A stretch of 64,000 nt of DNA, from assembly GCF_048569485.1 (NCBI RefSeq), contig NC_134357.1:332620742-332684741 (forward strand). The letters are read 5' to 3'. The stretch comes from Anomaloglossus baeobatrachus (lineage: Eukaryota > Chordata > Amphibia > Anura > Aromobatidae). Positions 11,801-22,236 of the stretch are shown in pieces. A program made the position numbers and the translations under genes. The notes beneath the pieces are model-generated. The model had not been told where the DNA came from. It ran no database searches and saw only the letters and a list, made by a program, of their open reading frames with translations. The number at the start of each line of letters is the position of its first letter. Positions within the stretch are counted from its first letter, which is position 1.

Positions 11801-14800
11801 AATAATGAGAGATTGTAAGTGAAAGCTGAAATCATTATCACCACATTGTTCAGGGATATGTGATTTTATAACAATCATGAGCAATTTTGTCAACAAGTTG
11901 TAAAATTATTTCAATAAACCTGTTACAAATACAAACCTTTCTTGAGTGATTAGCCGACATTGCATTAATATGCATTCAGGCTTCAGAGTTGGAACTCCCT
12001 ACTTGTTCATTACATAATGTGGTGGTTTGCAATCTTGAAAGTACTGTATATTTTTTACTGATCGATAGGGTTGCTGGGATTGGGAGTTGGACCCCCGCTA
12101 AACTGTTACAAAGAAAGGCTAAAAGTATCAAATTTCTGGAAAGCTTATTAAATCTTCAGCCTTCTATCAGCAAATCAGATCTCCACTGTGCCACATAATG
12201 GACATAGACATTTTCTGTTAACATGCATTTATGCTATTGTTTCAAACTTATACTGGTCTTCTGAAAGGAAAATGGATTTTTCTACAAGGACTTAAAGGAA
12301 AGCTGTCCTGTGAAAAAAACGATATTGACCTGCAAATATCAAGTTAATCTGGAGGTTCGTAGCATTTGGAACCTGCAAAGTGTCTGCACCTTGAACCCGA
12401 GAGAAAATTAACTGTATTCCTCGTGGTAACGAAGTGTTTGGATTCCAGTCATCAGGGCCGGTACCCATGTGAGTTCAGTCACCACTCAAGATGAGTCAGG
12501 AGTGGGGTTATAGCTGCTTGTCTCCATACATACAGCGGTGACTGAACCCGCACCGGCGCTTCCCCGATTACTGAGATCTGAACTCTGCCAGGAGGATTAA
12601 AGTTAATTTCCTCCTGGCAGTGAGGTTTTCAGTGCAAGCGCAGAGAAGGTTCCAAACACTATTAACCTGCAGTTTAACCCCATATCTGCAGGTTAATAGT
12701 GTGTTTTTCACATGACAGGTTCCCTTTCATAATGCTTAGCTCATAGGTCCCTCATACACTTTACATGATTGTTGGCCAAAGGATGGTTTAACTGATTGTT
12801 GTCTGGCAGCTATCCCTCCTGGCACTCAGCTGACTAAGCACTCCGGTGTTCTCTTGCTGCCAGACATGTCCGACGCTGGTGTATCTTGCAGAGAACTAAA
12901 GGATCATCAATTTGAAATCAGACATATTGGATTCTTCTGTTGCCAATATCTTCTGTCAGGTGGCAGTAGGGAAGCCACCATACACCCTATTTCCCTGTAT
13001 ATTGTAAGCTTGAACACATGGCCCTCACTCCTCTTGGAATCTGTGGAATATGTTGGCACTATAGAAATACAATTATCATTATTAAACTGTTGGTTGACCC
13101 TGTTGGTGTTAATGATGTCACTATTAAGCTTTAATTAGCTTAAAGAGAACCTGTCAGGTTCCTTATGCCATCCAACCCAGCAGCATTCACATTTGCGAGT
13201 CAAAATTCCCTTCCTAACCAGCCGTGTATAACATCATTCTCTAAAATCAATGTGTAAAAAGAACATTTATTACCTTTGTTTTTTGTATGCAAATTAGTGC
13301 CTTGACTAGTCGAAGGGGCCTTCTTTCCTTAGACTAGTTGGCCCTTTTTCCATGTTATCACGCCCCTGTGGGCGTGATGACATGAATACTATGAGCCGCT
13401 GTTATGGCAGCTCCTGGAAATCTTGCGCATGTGTGTGGCTCATTTTAGTAGCGCTAGTGTGCCTCTCAAGCCGAGTGTACACGTCCCAGATTCAGACAGG
13501 CGTACTGTGAATGATCAGAACAGCTTCTGCACTTCCAATCATGCGCAGTGCACCTGTCGATCGCCACTGCACCAGGACAATCGGGAAGAGCTAGGCAAAG
13601 CTGTCTGCTTTACCTTGGCTGGTCATCAAAAATAGGGGGAACCCCATGTCATTTTTTTAAATAATTTGTTAGGTTAAACAAGGCTAAAAACATCTTTAGT
13701 GCCACATGAAAGGCACTAAGGGTGCAAGTGTAAAAAACCTGCTCTAATCTAAGCTCTGCCTCCTACATCAGATCTCCTTGAACTACTTCCAGAGGACAGT
13801 GTGCCAACAACCGCGCCCCCGGTTCTCATATAAGACCTGACGACACGATTCGGCCTGCCAGTCACAGTAATGCCAGTAGCCAACTGACGAGTAACAAGTG
13901 CAGTCGAGCACCCTGATGCTCAATTCAGTATAGAGCAGTGACGCTTGCTCATCACTAGTCGGCAAGTCTAAACGCAACATAGCCCACGTCTTCATTGAAT
14001 CAGATGCAGGACATATGATGCAGATATAGGCTTGTTTATTTTGTCTCATATACGTCCGCACACATAGAGATATTCACAATGCTCATCTAGAGAAAAAATT
14101 GGGATTTTCTTTAGTCATCACAAGTCTTACTATGACGATTATATCAGAACATATAGGGTAAAGGTGAACCAGGATTATTTTACTACATTTGTACAATTCT
14201 CCAGGATTTGTCTTTGATGGCACTTTGAGCTAAATGCATGCTCATGACACAGGTCATGGTGTCCTCACCTGGTCCCTCTATTCTTTTCTGACCACTGTCT
14301 ATTCCTTTCATCATCTGAGCTGAACTTCAGAAAGTGCAAGCCAATCAAATATTATTATGTGAAGATCTGGCTAGTTACTCATCATATCATAGATCCCAGC
14401 AGTATCTCCATGGAGAAAAAATAAGAACTTTAGATGTGTCTCAACCAGGGCAGTAGGTGAAGGTATCTCTTTGGTGTAGCTTGGTCTCTGAAGTACTTTG
14501 ATGTACTGTATATACACTACAGGACCAGGAATCAGTCAGCTACCCTTTTATCTCCACAATGAAAACTACTTACTTTGGGTCTGAACACATCTGGAAATGT
14601 ATCAATAATGAACAGAGTTAAAAAAACAACGCAGTATTTTTTATAGAACTTTACCAGAACATGGAGGCTCACACTAACAGGTTCTTCCATTGCAAAATGC
14701 TGCATTCCAGCTGCCTAAAGCCTTAGTCAGTAGACATCCATTTTTCACGTATGTGTTCTGTCCCTTTTTCATGGCTTAAACACCTACCCATTATAGTCTA

Positions 14801-17800
14801 TGAGACTATTGACGAGTCCTTGTTATTTTTGCAGACTGTTTTGTTTTTGTGCATCACAGATGAAAATCACCCAATGTTTGTGGTCCGTGAAAATCATGAG
14901 AAGCACATGGATGGCATTATGTCTGTGATTAACGTTGTAATGTAGAAGGAGAAGCAATGTAATTCATTTATTTATCCATATGTGAAAATCATGGTAAAAA
15001 CTGACTCATGAACCAAATACTAATAAAAATTTGATGAAAAATTTTGATGACCCTTGGACTAATTTTAGCATCTATAAAAAAAAATCACGGCCATCTGAAT
15101 CCTAAGTCTTAATCCTGAGTCCTAAGAGCTTCTCCTTTTTATTCCCTGCATAGTGGTATGAAAGTAATAACTGTAGTAATAACTAGTGTATATAAAATAT
15201 CCAGTATTTACCGTGGGGGGGGGGGAATGGGGCGGCAGCGGTGGTGGAGCAGGGTCACAGGACGCAGTGGCGGTGGTGGACCAAGGCAATGCTGCGGGCG
15301 GTGCGATGGGTGTCCCAGATGCTGTCCCAGAAACTGTCGACGGTGCAGACTTCAAAGAAATGGCGTCCCGAGCCGGCGTGTACACAAATTGAGCTATTGG
15401 CTCAATGACAAGCCAAAACCTCAGCGTCATTTTCCTTAAGTTCGCTGCCTGGAGATCAATAGGCCAGAGGCAGAGCGTGCGCCGATGAGATCTTGAGCCA
15501 AGAGCTCCATCTGCGCATGCACCATCTCCAGGAGCCATTATTTGAAGCCCTCACCGCCCAGAGCACAGCCAACCACAGCACAGCAGCTGCATCCCCAGCA
15601 CAGCCACCGCAGCCCAAGCACAGCTGCCACAGCAGCACAGTGCTCGCAGCCCCAGCACAGCCGCCGCAGCACTGTGCCTGCAGTGTTGCCCCTGTCTCTT
15701 GCTACTGCTCTCCACCACCTCCCGGTAAGCTACATTTGGATTATAAGACACACCCCTCATTTTCCTCCCAAATTTTTTGGAGGAAAGGTGCGTCTTATAA
15801 TCTGAAAAATACGGCATATAAAAATATAAAGATGAGAAAGGCCACCTTCGCACGATCAGTGTTTGTTGAGTTTTTGATGCTGCAGAATTTCTGCACCTTT
15901 GTTTATTTAAGGGGTTTTTTTCGTTGCATTTTTGATGGTGCTTTTTTTGTCTCTGTTTGGTGTGTCATCCTTTAAACAAAAGCTGATCTGTTTTTAAATT
16001 TCCTGATATTTACATTCTTATGTGGAGATTAGGTGCATTTTTGACATGGAAACTCACTAAAATCGCATGTGCGTTTTTTACATGCATAGTTTCCGCATCT
16101 TATGCAAGTCTGTGGGGAAAATATGTACATAAACCTCTGCATACTTGCAAGATAAATTGACATGCTGCAGATAGCAAAAAACGTTCCGCAGGTCAGTTTG
16201 CGCAGCGTAAAAAGAAGATTTCTATTAATCCCATCCCTTTTGCTTATGTCGCGGGCGGAGGAGGGGACGCTGCGCTCTCCCACTGCTCGGGTCCGGCCGC
16301 TGCTGCTGCGGCTGCCGCTGCTGCTCGGTGGTGGCTGGAGCGGTGGGCCGGATCCCGGGGACTCGAGCGGCGCTCCTCGCCCGTGAGTGAAAAGGGGATT
16401 TTGATTGTGGGGGTTTTGTTTATTGTCCGTGACGCCACCCACGGTTGTGGTGAGATTGGTGACACCACCACTGCTCTGGACGGGGATCCCGGGAGCGATG
16501 ACAGGGAGCAGCCTGGGTGTTAGTTCTCCCCTCCGTGGGTAGGGGGTTGGTTGTCCTGGGGCCCGGTGATGGGGTAGGGATGGATTGCAGGCGAGTTACA
16601 GAGCCTGGTAAGGTGCAGGGTCGCAGGGGCAGCGCTGTGCCGCACGGCACAGTGGTACTCACTCAGCCAATGATGAAGACACAGTTCTCGGTAAAACACA
16701 CGGCTGGATGGACGGGTCCCACTGACGGCTGCGGTGGTTTCTGCTCCCGGCAGGTTGATGGTGACTGCCTTTCCCTGCACCTATGTACAGTAGATGGTTA
16801 CGATGGGTTCCCACCGGTAACCCGCTCCCCAGCTTGGATATGGGCTGGAGGAGCCCCTTTTTGCCCACAGGCTCTGGCCCTGGAAAACGGTTGCCTTGGC
16901 GGTGGCGGTGTCTCCCTCTCACGGTTGGGCGGTTGCCTTTTGTCGGGACTTGGCTGCTGGGGAACCCAGGAGGTTCCCTTCGCTGACGGATTCGACAAAT
17001 TCATGGCGACTCCTAGCCTTGTCAGGGTCCGTAAACCCCTGCCAGATGGTGCTGACTTCTCTTTGTGTACCGGTCCGGTACCGCCGGGCCACCGCCCGCC
17101 CACGGTCCTTATGGTAGACTCCAATCGGTCACTCCTGCAGACGGTCACCACCGTCTGCCAACCTTGCTGTACCGCCCGGGCCACACACCCGGACGCTGTC
17201 AGTTAGTTGCTCACTACCACTTCACTTCCTTCCACTTTCACCTCCAAAACTAATCTGATTACTTTTCCCGCCTCCAGGACTGTGAACTCCTCGGTGGGCG
17301 GGGCCAACGACCTGGCCCACCCCCCTGGTGTGGACATCAGCCCCTGGAGGAAGGCAACAAGGGTTTTGTGTCTGACTTCGGTGTGCCTGACCGGGAGTGT
17401 GGGGTGTGTGGTGTTGTGCTATGTGGCCGCTGGCTTGTCCAGGGCGCCACACTTATACTGTAAAATGCATAATGTAATGATGCTTTTTTTGATGCAGTGA
17501 AAACATGCAGCGTCCAGACCACGAGTAAATCTCATTGTGGGAATGTTGCCTTATATGTAGTGTTGAGTGGACCCGAACTGTAAAAATCCGGATCCGCGCG
17601 ATTTCAGCGTCCGATCCGGGTCTGACCCGGACCCGGGAATCCAGCTGCACGATCCGGATTCGGGGGTTTTTTTTGTTTTTTTTCTTCTCTCTCTCTCTCT
17701 TTCTCTTTCTCTCTCTTTCTCTTGTCCCCGGATTCCACTCCCCATTGACATATATGGGGCCGAACTCCGGATCGGATCTGGACTTCTTTTTCAACCCGCC

Positions 17801-20640
17801 GGGTAGCTGCCGGACCCGGATTTTTCACTATCCGCTCAACTCTACTTATATGTAAAATGGAAATAAAGTATAACAATAAAAATAAAATGAATTGAAAATA
17901 AAATGTTAATAAATAAATAAATGCAAAATCAAATACAAATAAAGAAAAGCTTCTAATAGAAGCCATTAGAATTCATGCAGTATCTACAATAAGTAAATGT
18001 TCCTGGAGGGTTGATATTATTGTACATGTGAAAGAATAAGTGGTTTCAATAGGAAAAGTCCTCCCATTAAGGAATGTTTACCTTGATAATCTTTTACTAA
18101 TGACCTTACTCTATGCACAATAACCCTTCTTATTTTTACTGTGCAGTTATGACCAGACGTCTAAATACAGCAGAAATGTAAATCTTCCAGTGCTGAAGAG
18201 AAGCCCCATGCAAGACTGGTCTCTGGATGAGGCACAGGGATTTGTTCGGGGTCTTTCAGAGAAAAGGTGAATTACTTGAGTCATGAACAATTAATGCATG
18301 CACTACATCTCAGGTGTACTATATATGTACTTTGGTGTCTTACCCACAGAATGGAGAGACACGTAGATGCTATATTCACCAACACCTATAGAAAATTCCT
18401 GGGACAGATTTCAGCCAGGCGATACCTACAGAACATGATGGGGAAACGACTAGGGTAGGTATCATAGGCTAGAAGGTCAGACTATCTGTTCAATAGCAAG
18501 GATTTGTAACATTTTTTTCACCATCTCCAGACAGGATGATTTAGGATCACTATACCCAAGTGATCGTGAGACAGGTCAGAGGAACCTGAGGGATACACTT
18601 GCATCACTGCTGACGAGCCTGTAAGTACTAATTGATTACCTAGAATCACATATTAATTGAAAATGTCTTATGAATTTACTAGAAAATATCAACTTCTTCG
18701 TCTTGGGTTCGAATTGCATCACATAAAAAAGTCCACACTTTACTTACCAACACCTGGTCACAATATCATTGTACTGGTATAATGCAAGAGGACATTATGA
18801 TGTCCAAAGTACTGATGACCAACCTCTCACATCGTCCATCAGGGGGGTGGTTGCTTAGTATTATAGATCTCCACAGATGAGGCTTGTATGATGGGCCAGT
18901 TACTGACACGTGTAGTGTACCATGTCAGCTTACAACCTACTGTCAGCACCCGTACTATAAGATCAGACGGGCTGCCCTGCACTACATTAGATTCAATTTA
19001 TTTCTGCCCCACTGAAATAGACGTGAAACTTTTACAGGGCTTGGGAGCACATGATCACTGCAGCCAATCATTGGGCTTGGGAGCACATGATCACTGCAGC
19101 TAATCACAGGGCTTGGGAGCACATGATCACTGCAGCTAATCACTGGGCTTGGGAGCACATGATCATTGCAGATAATCACTGGGCTTGGGAGCACATGATC
19201 ACTGCAGCTAATCACATGGCTTGGGAGCACATGATCACTGCAGCTAATCACTGGGCTTGGGAGCACATGATCACTGCAGCTAATCACAGGGCTTGGGAGC
19301 ACATGATCACTGCAGCTAATCACAGGGCTCGGGAGCACATGATCACTGCAGCCAATCACTGGTCTTGGGAGCACATGATCACTGCAGCCAATCACTGGTC
19401 TTGGGAGCACATGATCACTGCAGCTAATCACAGGGCTTGGGAGCACATGATCACTGCAGCTAATCACATGGCTTGGGAGCACATGATCACTGCAGCTAAT
19501 CACTGGGCTTGGGAGCACATGATCACTGCAGCCAATCACTGGGCTTGGGAGCACATGGTCCCTGCAGCCAATCACTGGGCTTGGGAGCACATGATCACTG
19601 CAGCTAATCACAGGGCTTGGGAGCACATGATCACTGCAGCTAATCACATGGCTTGGGAGCACATGATCACTGCAGCTAATCACTGGGCTTGGGAGCACAT
19701 GATCACTGCAGCCAATTACTGGGCTTGGGAGCACATGATCACTGCAGCCAATCACTGGTCTTGGGAGCACATGATCACTGCAGCCAATCACTGGTCTTGG
19801 GAGCACATGATCACTGCAGCTAATCACATGGCTTGGGAGCACATGATCACTGCAGCCAATCACTGGGCTTGGGAGCACATGGTCCCTGCAGCCAATCACT
19901 GGGCTTGGGAGCACATGATCACTGCAGCTAATCACTGTGCTTGGCTTAGGCAGTCAGCAAAGGCCTGTGAGGGCATTTATAATTGAATTTTATTGGAAAA
20001 CTCTTAATATTTCATATCTGGAATGTAATGAAGTAAGAGGTGTACGTCTTTTAATAAATTAAGTGCATCTTTGGCCTTCCATGCATCAGAAAGTTCAATC
20101 TACTGGAGCTATGAGCAAATTTGGGCTAAAGTTTATGCCAACTTCTGGTATTAAGTATAGTGAATTTGTCAGGCCAGGAGGCCATGCCATGTGCTCTTAC
20201 AACGCCCTGCCAATTTTCAAATACTTAGTAAGAGGGTGAGAGCTGGAAATTATGGCACAACACTGGTATACGTACATCATTTAGTGGGGGAGCCAAATAG
20301 AATCTTTCTAGAAGGCCCCCTCTGCTAAAAACCGTCTGGTAAATGTGACTAATGTGTAATAAATAGTATGTGTAACTTGTCATATCAACAGAAAAAACCC
20401 TGAGTGGGGAACAGATGAGCCTCAGCCATTATAGTGATCGGTGTGGATGGCGTTCCTTCGGCACTACGGCCCGTCTAAGAAGATAACAGTCATTAACCTG
20501 GCAAAATCTTACACAATGCGTGTCTGAAGCAAGTGTTACGCTTCCTGTGCAGCTCTCATCCTCCACTTTTTTCCACCAGGTTTTGTTTTACATGTAAATT
20601 AATTTGTCAAATAAAATAAATGCTTTGTGAAGCTGTCTGA
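5750..20640 (+). CDS. ghrh: Growth hormone-releasing hormone precursor (whole gene, 6 exons)
   Basis: This gene encodes the hypothalamic peptide that drives growth-hormone release through a class B GPCR. The coding exons are 6814-6894 (ATG at 6818), 18147-18266, 18350-18454, 18531-18620 and 20392-20434. Together they give 144 codons plus stop, with all junctions GT-AG and in phase. Residues 1-18 (MHRFLYLVLLQFGFYVHC) form a signal peptide. The hormone exon reads HVDAIFTNTYRKFLGQISAR and then a further seven residues to MM, followed by GKR; human GHRH begins YADAIFTNSYRKVLGQLSAR. Cleavage after R-M-E-R and at GKR predicts a 27-residue amidated peptide, as in other non-mammalian GHRHs. The exon plan lacks a PACAP exon, so this is not adcyap1. 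Intron 2 is about 11.3 kb and full of transposons. The gene converges on rpn2, the same neighbour as in mammals. Confidence 0.95.
5860..6813 (+). other. ghrh intron 1, no repeat recognised
   Basis: AT-rich unique sequence ending in a pyrimidine tract and TTTCTCAG acceptor. I see no transposon or other gene in it. Confidence 0.6.
6814..6894 (+). CDS. ghrh: ghrh exon 2: start codon and signal peptide
   Basis: The start codon is at 6818-6820. The exon encodes a basic start, a hydrophobic core (FLYLVLLQFGFYV) and a likely signal cleavage near HC, then YLMHPNY. It ends ACAG|GTAGGT and leaves two bases of a codon, completed as Ser by exon 3. Confidence 0.9.
6895..7391. other. Intron 2 stretch without recognisable repeat
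   Basis: Non-coding. A part near 7090-7270 has the look of an old dispersed repeat, but I cannot assign a family. Confidence 0.5.
7392..8277. mobile_element. Large foldback T2/Kolobok-type MITE
   Basis: It is flanked by TTAA at 7392-7395 and 8274-8277. The tip reads TTAAAGGGAACCTGTCAGCA on the left and in inverted form on the right. The arms are several hundred bases long and pair almost perfectly around a centre near 7770 (GTCACGTGATA against TATCACGTGAC). The right arm carries about 110 extra bases (about 7900-8025), a partial duplication of the arm. T2 MITEs with TTAAAGG tips belong to the Kolobok superfamily described in Xenopus. No transposase is present. Confidence 0.85.
8318..8950. 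mobile_element. Older palindromic MITE interrupted by a T2 MITE
   Basis: 8388-8463 and 8820-8898 are inverted copies of each other (shared CTCTATTGTAGTCAAG on one strand), and pairing continues outward to about 8350 and 8940. The T2 MITE at 8480-8800 sits in the centre. Ends are approximate. The mismatches suggest that the outer element is older than the inner one. Confidence 0.65.
8480..8800. mobile_element. T2/Kolobok-type MITE, nested
   Basis: TTAA lies at 8480-8483 and 8797-8800, with tips TTAAAGGGAACCTGA in inverted orientation. A second inverted motif, GCCCGATCCACG, lies near both ends. No coding capacity. Confidence 0.85.
8951..9225. other. Nothing recognised
   Basis: Intron sequence between two transposons; no motif or coding signal found. 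Confidence 0.5.
9226..9806 (-). mobile_element. Internally deleted Tc1-like transposon
   Basis: The terminal inverted repeats read CAGTGGGTAAGGAAAGTATT on the left and the same sequence with two mismatches, inverted, on the right. TA target duplications lie at 9224-9225 and 9807-9808. The minus-strand coding remnant reads WPSHSPDLNPIEHLWRDLK, the C-terminal catalytic block of Tc1 transposase including the third acidic residue. The N-terminal two thirds are missing. Both ends are present, so it could have been moved in trans. Confidence 0.9.
9807..11140. other. AT-rich intron with faint ~35-bp periodicity
   Basis: Phrases such as AATAGTGCCC and TATAAAG recur loosely between about 10180 and 10720, suggesting a very old decayed tandem array. 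No coding or transposon end is visible. Confidence 0.45.
11144..11648. mobile_element. PIF/Harbinger-like MITE, GC-rich
   Basis: The terminal inverted repeats GGCTGCTTTCACACATCCGG are flanked by the 3-bp duplication TTA (11141-11143 and 11649-11651), the target expected for PIF/Harbinger. The interior is rich in GCCGCAT-type words and largely self-complementary. Open frames on both strands are side effects of this composition. Confidence 0.75.
11652..12291. other. Nothing recognised
   Basis: AT-rich intron sequence without an identifiable repeat or coding signal. Confidence 0.5.
12292..12732. mobile_element. T2-like MITE, degraded
   Basis: The left tip is TTAAAGGAAAGCTGTCCTGTG. The right tip, CACATGACAGGTTCCCTTT, is its imperfect inverse, and the TTAA at the right has decayed. 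Inner blocks (AACCTGCA) are also inverted. Confidence 0.7.
12991..13085. repeat. Tail fragment of a dispersed LINE/SINE family
   Basis: TATTGTAAGCTTG, GGCCCTCACTCCTCTTG and GTGGAATATGTTGGCACTAT are followed by an AT-rich tail. The word order matches the common anuran retroposon tail related to the tail of the SINE at 2812-3060. Only about 95 bp remain. Confidence 0.55.
13141..13700. mobile_element. T2-like MITE with one clear end
   Basis: It begins TTAAAGAGAACCTGTCAGG, a T2-type tip. I cannot find a convincing partner end; the right boundary is approximate. Confidence 0.4.
13701..15207. other. Intron sequence, no clear feature
   Basis: No gene or intact transposon is visible. Words such as CCGTGAAAATCATGAG near 14880 suggest an old palindromic repeat, too decayed to delimit. 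Confidence 0.45.
15208..15815. mobile_element. DNA element of the ACCGTATTTTTCGGAC-end family, copy 1
   Basis: The right end, CTTATAATCTGAAAAATACGG, matches the end of the element at 51711-52648, and internal words such as GGTGGTGGAGCAGG are shared. The left end (TTACCGTGGGG) is decayed. The interior near 15540-15715 is a CAGCACAG-rich simple-sequence stretch that creates spurious Ala/Ser/Gln-rich frames. No transposase is seen, so it is probably non-autonomous. Confidence 0.65.
15816..16246. other. Nothing recognised
   Basis: Intron sequence with T-rich runs; no supported feature. Confidence 0.5.
16247..17451 (-). mobile_element. Solo LTR, same family as the 26206-36357 element
   Basis: Read on the minus strand it starts TGTGGCGCCCTGG and ends GCGACA. 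CTTA flanks both sides as a 4-bp duplication (16243-16246 and 17452-17455). The middle contains CCGTGGGTGGCGTCAC, also found in the LTRs at 32385-33377 and 35228-36357, though overall similarity is moderate. No internal region is attached, so it is a recombined solo LTR, a fossil. Open frames inside it are not genes. Confidence 0.75.
17548..17852. mobile_element. Palindromic MITE with GTTGAGYGGA tips and CT-rich insert
   Basis: AGTGTTGAGTGGACCCG on the left matches, in inverted form, GTAGAGTTGAGCGGATAG on the right. Words like GGATCCG and CCCGGAC pair across the centre. A CT-rich microsatellite lies at about 17687-17722. Confidence 0.65.
17853..18146. other. AT-rich end of ghrh intron 2
   Basis: A-rich runs (AAATAAATAAATG) and an acceptor pyrimidine tract ending ACTGTGCAG. 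No other feature. Confidence 0.55.
18147..18266 (+). CDS. ghrh: ghrh exon 3: N-terminal cryptic peptide
   Basis: It encodes a 40-residue propeptide segment (YDQTSKYSRNVNLP then VLKRSPMQDWSL to GLSEK) between the signal peptide and the hormone. The 120-bp length keeps phase. A KR pair is formed across the junction with exon 4 (SEK|R), giving a dibasic site three residues before R-M-E-R. Confidence 0.9.
18350..18454 (+). CDS. ghrh: ghrh exon 4: the GHRH hormone
   Basis: Acceptor CCCACAG. The exon encodes RMER and then the mature hormone, followed by GKRLG. The N-terminal His in place of mammalian Tyr is typical of non-mammalian GHRH. Gly-Lys-Arg after residue 27 is a standard amidation and cleavage signal. 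Donor GG|GTAGGT. Confidence 0.95.
18531..18620 (+). CDS. ghrh: ghrh exon 5: C-terminal peptide
   Basis: It encodes QDDLGSLYPSDRETGQRN and then LRDTLASLLTSL, in the position of the mammalian GHRH-related C-terminal peptide. Acceptor CATCTCCAG; donor CCT|GTAAGT. Confidence 0.85.
19036..19947. repeat. 36-bp minisatellite, 25 copies, in ghrh intron 5
   Basis: The unit is built from CTTGGGAGCACATGATCAC plus TGCAGCYAATCAC and two variable bases. There are 25 exact-length copies without indels. Because 36 is a multiple of 3, both strands stay open as 12-residue repeats, but there is no host signal that they are translated. Blocks of several units recur as higher-order groups, for example the pair of units containing ATGGTCCCTGCAG at about 19550 and 19880. 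Confidence 0.95.
19948..20391. other. Remainder of ghrh intron 5
   Basis: Unique sequence ending in CATATCAACAG, the acceptor for the last exon. Confidence 0.6.
20392..20434 (+). CDS. ghrh: ghrh exon 6: last coding exon
   Basis: It encodes LKNPEWGTDEPQPL and the stop TAG at 20432-20434. The exon continues as 3' UTR of about 200 bases to the polyadenylation signals. Confidence 0.85.
20610..20620 (+). terminator. ghrh: ghrh polyadenylation signals (two overlapping AATAAA)
   Basis: AATAAA occurs at 20610-20615 and again at 20615-20620. A TG-rich stretch follows, as expected for a cleavage site near 20635-20640. Confidence 0.85.
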
Positions 20641-20644
20641 TTTT

Positions 20645-21075
20645 GGCCTCTATGAAAAAATTGGTTATATACCACTTAGGAGGGTTTTCTTTTTTTATAT
20701 TTTTGTGGTTGAAAAAAAATTATACTTTGTAAAAAAAAAATAAAAAACAAAACGTAGTTTGTGTTGCCATTTTCTGATACCCATAACTTTTTATTTATCA
20801 TCAATAGTCCAGTAGGAGGGCTAGCTTAGCTGATGTTTTTATTGCTAGTACTCTGTGGAGTATACAATGTTTTGATTGCTTTTTATTAGCATTTTAGTAG
20901 AGAAGTACAGTGACTGAAAACCGTCAATATTGGCATTTCATTTTATTTTATATTTTGAGGAATTGGACTTTTTCGGACTTGGCTGTACCAAATATCATTT
21001 TTTTTATTTTTAAAAAGGGAAAAAAGGTGTGATTTTTGCTTAATTTTTTGCTTTCCTTACAGGTTTTAAACCTAC
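20645..21075. other. AT-rich intergenic sequence
   Basis: Runs of A and T; no coding or repeat family identified. Confidence 0.5.
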
Positions 21076-21077
21076 GA

Positions 21078-22236
21078 ATAGTGACGAGCAGGCACTACCA
21101 TGCTTGGGTACTCGTAACCAGGAGTCAGATGCTCGGATGGCTTTGTGTTATGATTCAGTAACTGAGGAGGATCAGAAAAAGGACAAAAATGCGGAAACTC
21201 AATAAGTAACCAGAGTGGCTGGAACCTTAATGGACTGCAGACCTAATACTGACACACAACTAGAAGTAGCCGTGGGACGTGCCCACAATGACCTAGTCGC
21301 CATGACACAGCCGGAAAACTAAATATTCTTACAGAGAGAAATATAAGAAACGCTAATCTGCCTCGGAGCAATCCCCTAAGATATAGATAGCCCCCCACAT
21401 GTAAAAACTATGGTGATATAAGAAAACACAATACATAGCTAGAAAACAGATTCAGCAAAGATGAGGCCCAAACTATCTGTATAGGAAAGGAAAGGAAAGA
21501 GCACTGTCTGCAGCCATAAAAACCCTAATAAATCTCAGCACTCCTGATATGGAAAAGCCCTGAGCCCACACAGGCTCTCCCCTATTGTATCAGTACTCTG
21601 GTGTTGCTGCAATCCAAAAAATACTAATATAGATGAGGGACTGAATTTAATACCAAGCATGACAAAACACAATACATAGCAGAACATGGAGCTAGGTATA
21701 CAGACACTCCCAACAGAGAATGATTCAACTCCACCAAGAACTCCACACAGGCAAAATCAGGAATCAAGTATTAGTATCAAAACAGAAAAAACTACAATAA
21801 AGTGGAAACAATAAGCAGAGGTACAAAGACCAACTTATCTAAGAGGAGTTCTGGTAGAGAGAAGGGCTGGTTTCAGAATGTCCTTAGAACACAGGAGATA
21901 CATTGAACACCGACAAGGAAATGGAAAAAACTACTCAGTTATATAAGCCCAATCTGAATGACCTGATTGCCAGTCCTCCACAGGTGTCTGGCTCCCATTC
22001 AACAAGTAAACTGCACCGCCAGCACTGACCACAAGAGGGAGCCCCAAACTGGAAAATGTATTCACAACAGCTTTGACTCGTGTACCAGGTATAATGGAAG
22101 TCAATGGAAAACTCAAGCATTTTTCCAGAAGATCTGTTAACTTCCATTATACTTGGTACACTAGTCGATCCCGTCCGAGCGGCTCGTAATGAGTACTGAG
22201 AACCTGAGCATGGTAATGCTCGCTCATCACTACCTG
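21078..22236. mobile_element. Palindromic element with TAGTGAYGAGC tips, split by a solo LTR
   Basis: TAGTGACGAGCAGGCACTACC at the left is mirrored by GGTAATGCTCGCTCATCACTA at the right. The words around GAGTACTGAGAACC also pair, in inverted form, with the left arm. An LTR was inserted at 21146-22069 and flanked by duplicated GCTTTG. Removing it leaves a small foldback element. Confidence 0.7.
21146..22069 (-). mobile_element. Solo LTR, probably Gypsy-type
   Basis: The minus strand begins TGTTGTGAATACATTTTCC and ends in CA. GCTTTG flanks both sides (21140-21145 and 22070-22075). The start resembles a common anuran Gypsy-type LTR whose early part carries GGGCTCCCTCTTGTGGTC. It is a fossil with no internal region. 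Confidence 0.7.

Noticed and set aside
15493-15975. A 160-codon Ala/Ser/Gln-rich frame
   Set aside because: It comes from CAGCACAG-type simple sequence inside a dispersed DNA element.
16517-17206. A 229-codon plus-strand frame
   Set aside because: It lies antisense within a solo LTR, with no domain; it is a composition effect.
19036-19986. Two ~310-codon open frames, one on each strand, with 12-residue repeats
   Set aside because: They are a forced result of a 36-bp stop-free tandem unit inside a ghrh intron; no promoter, splice or homology support.
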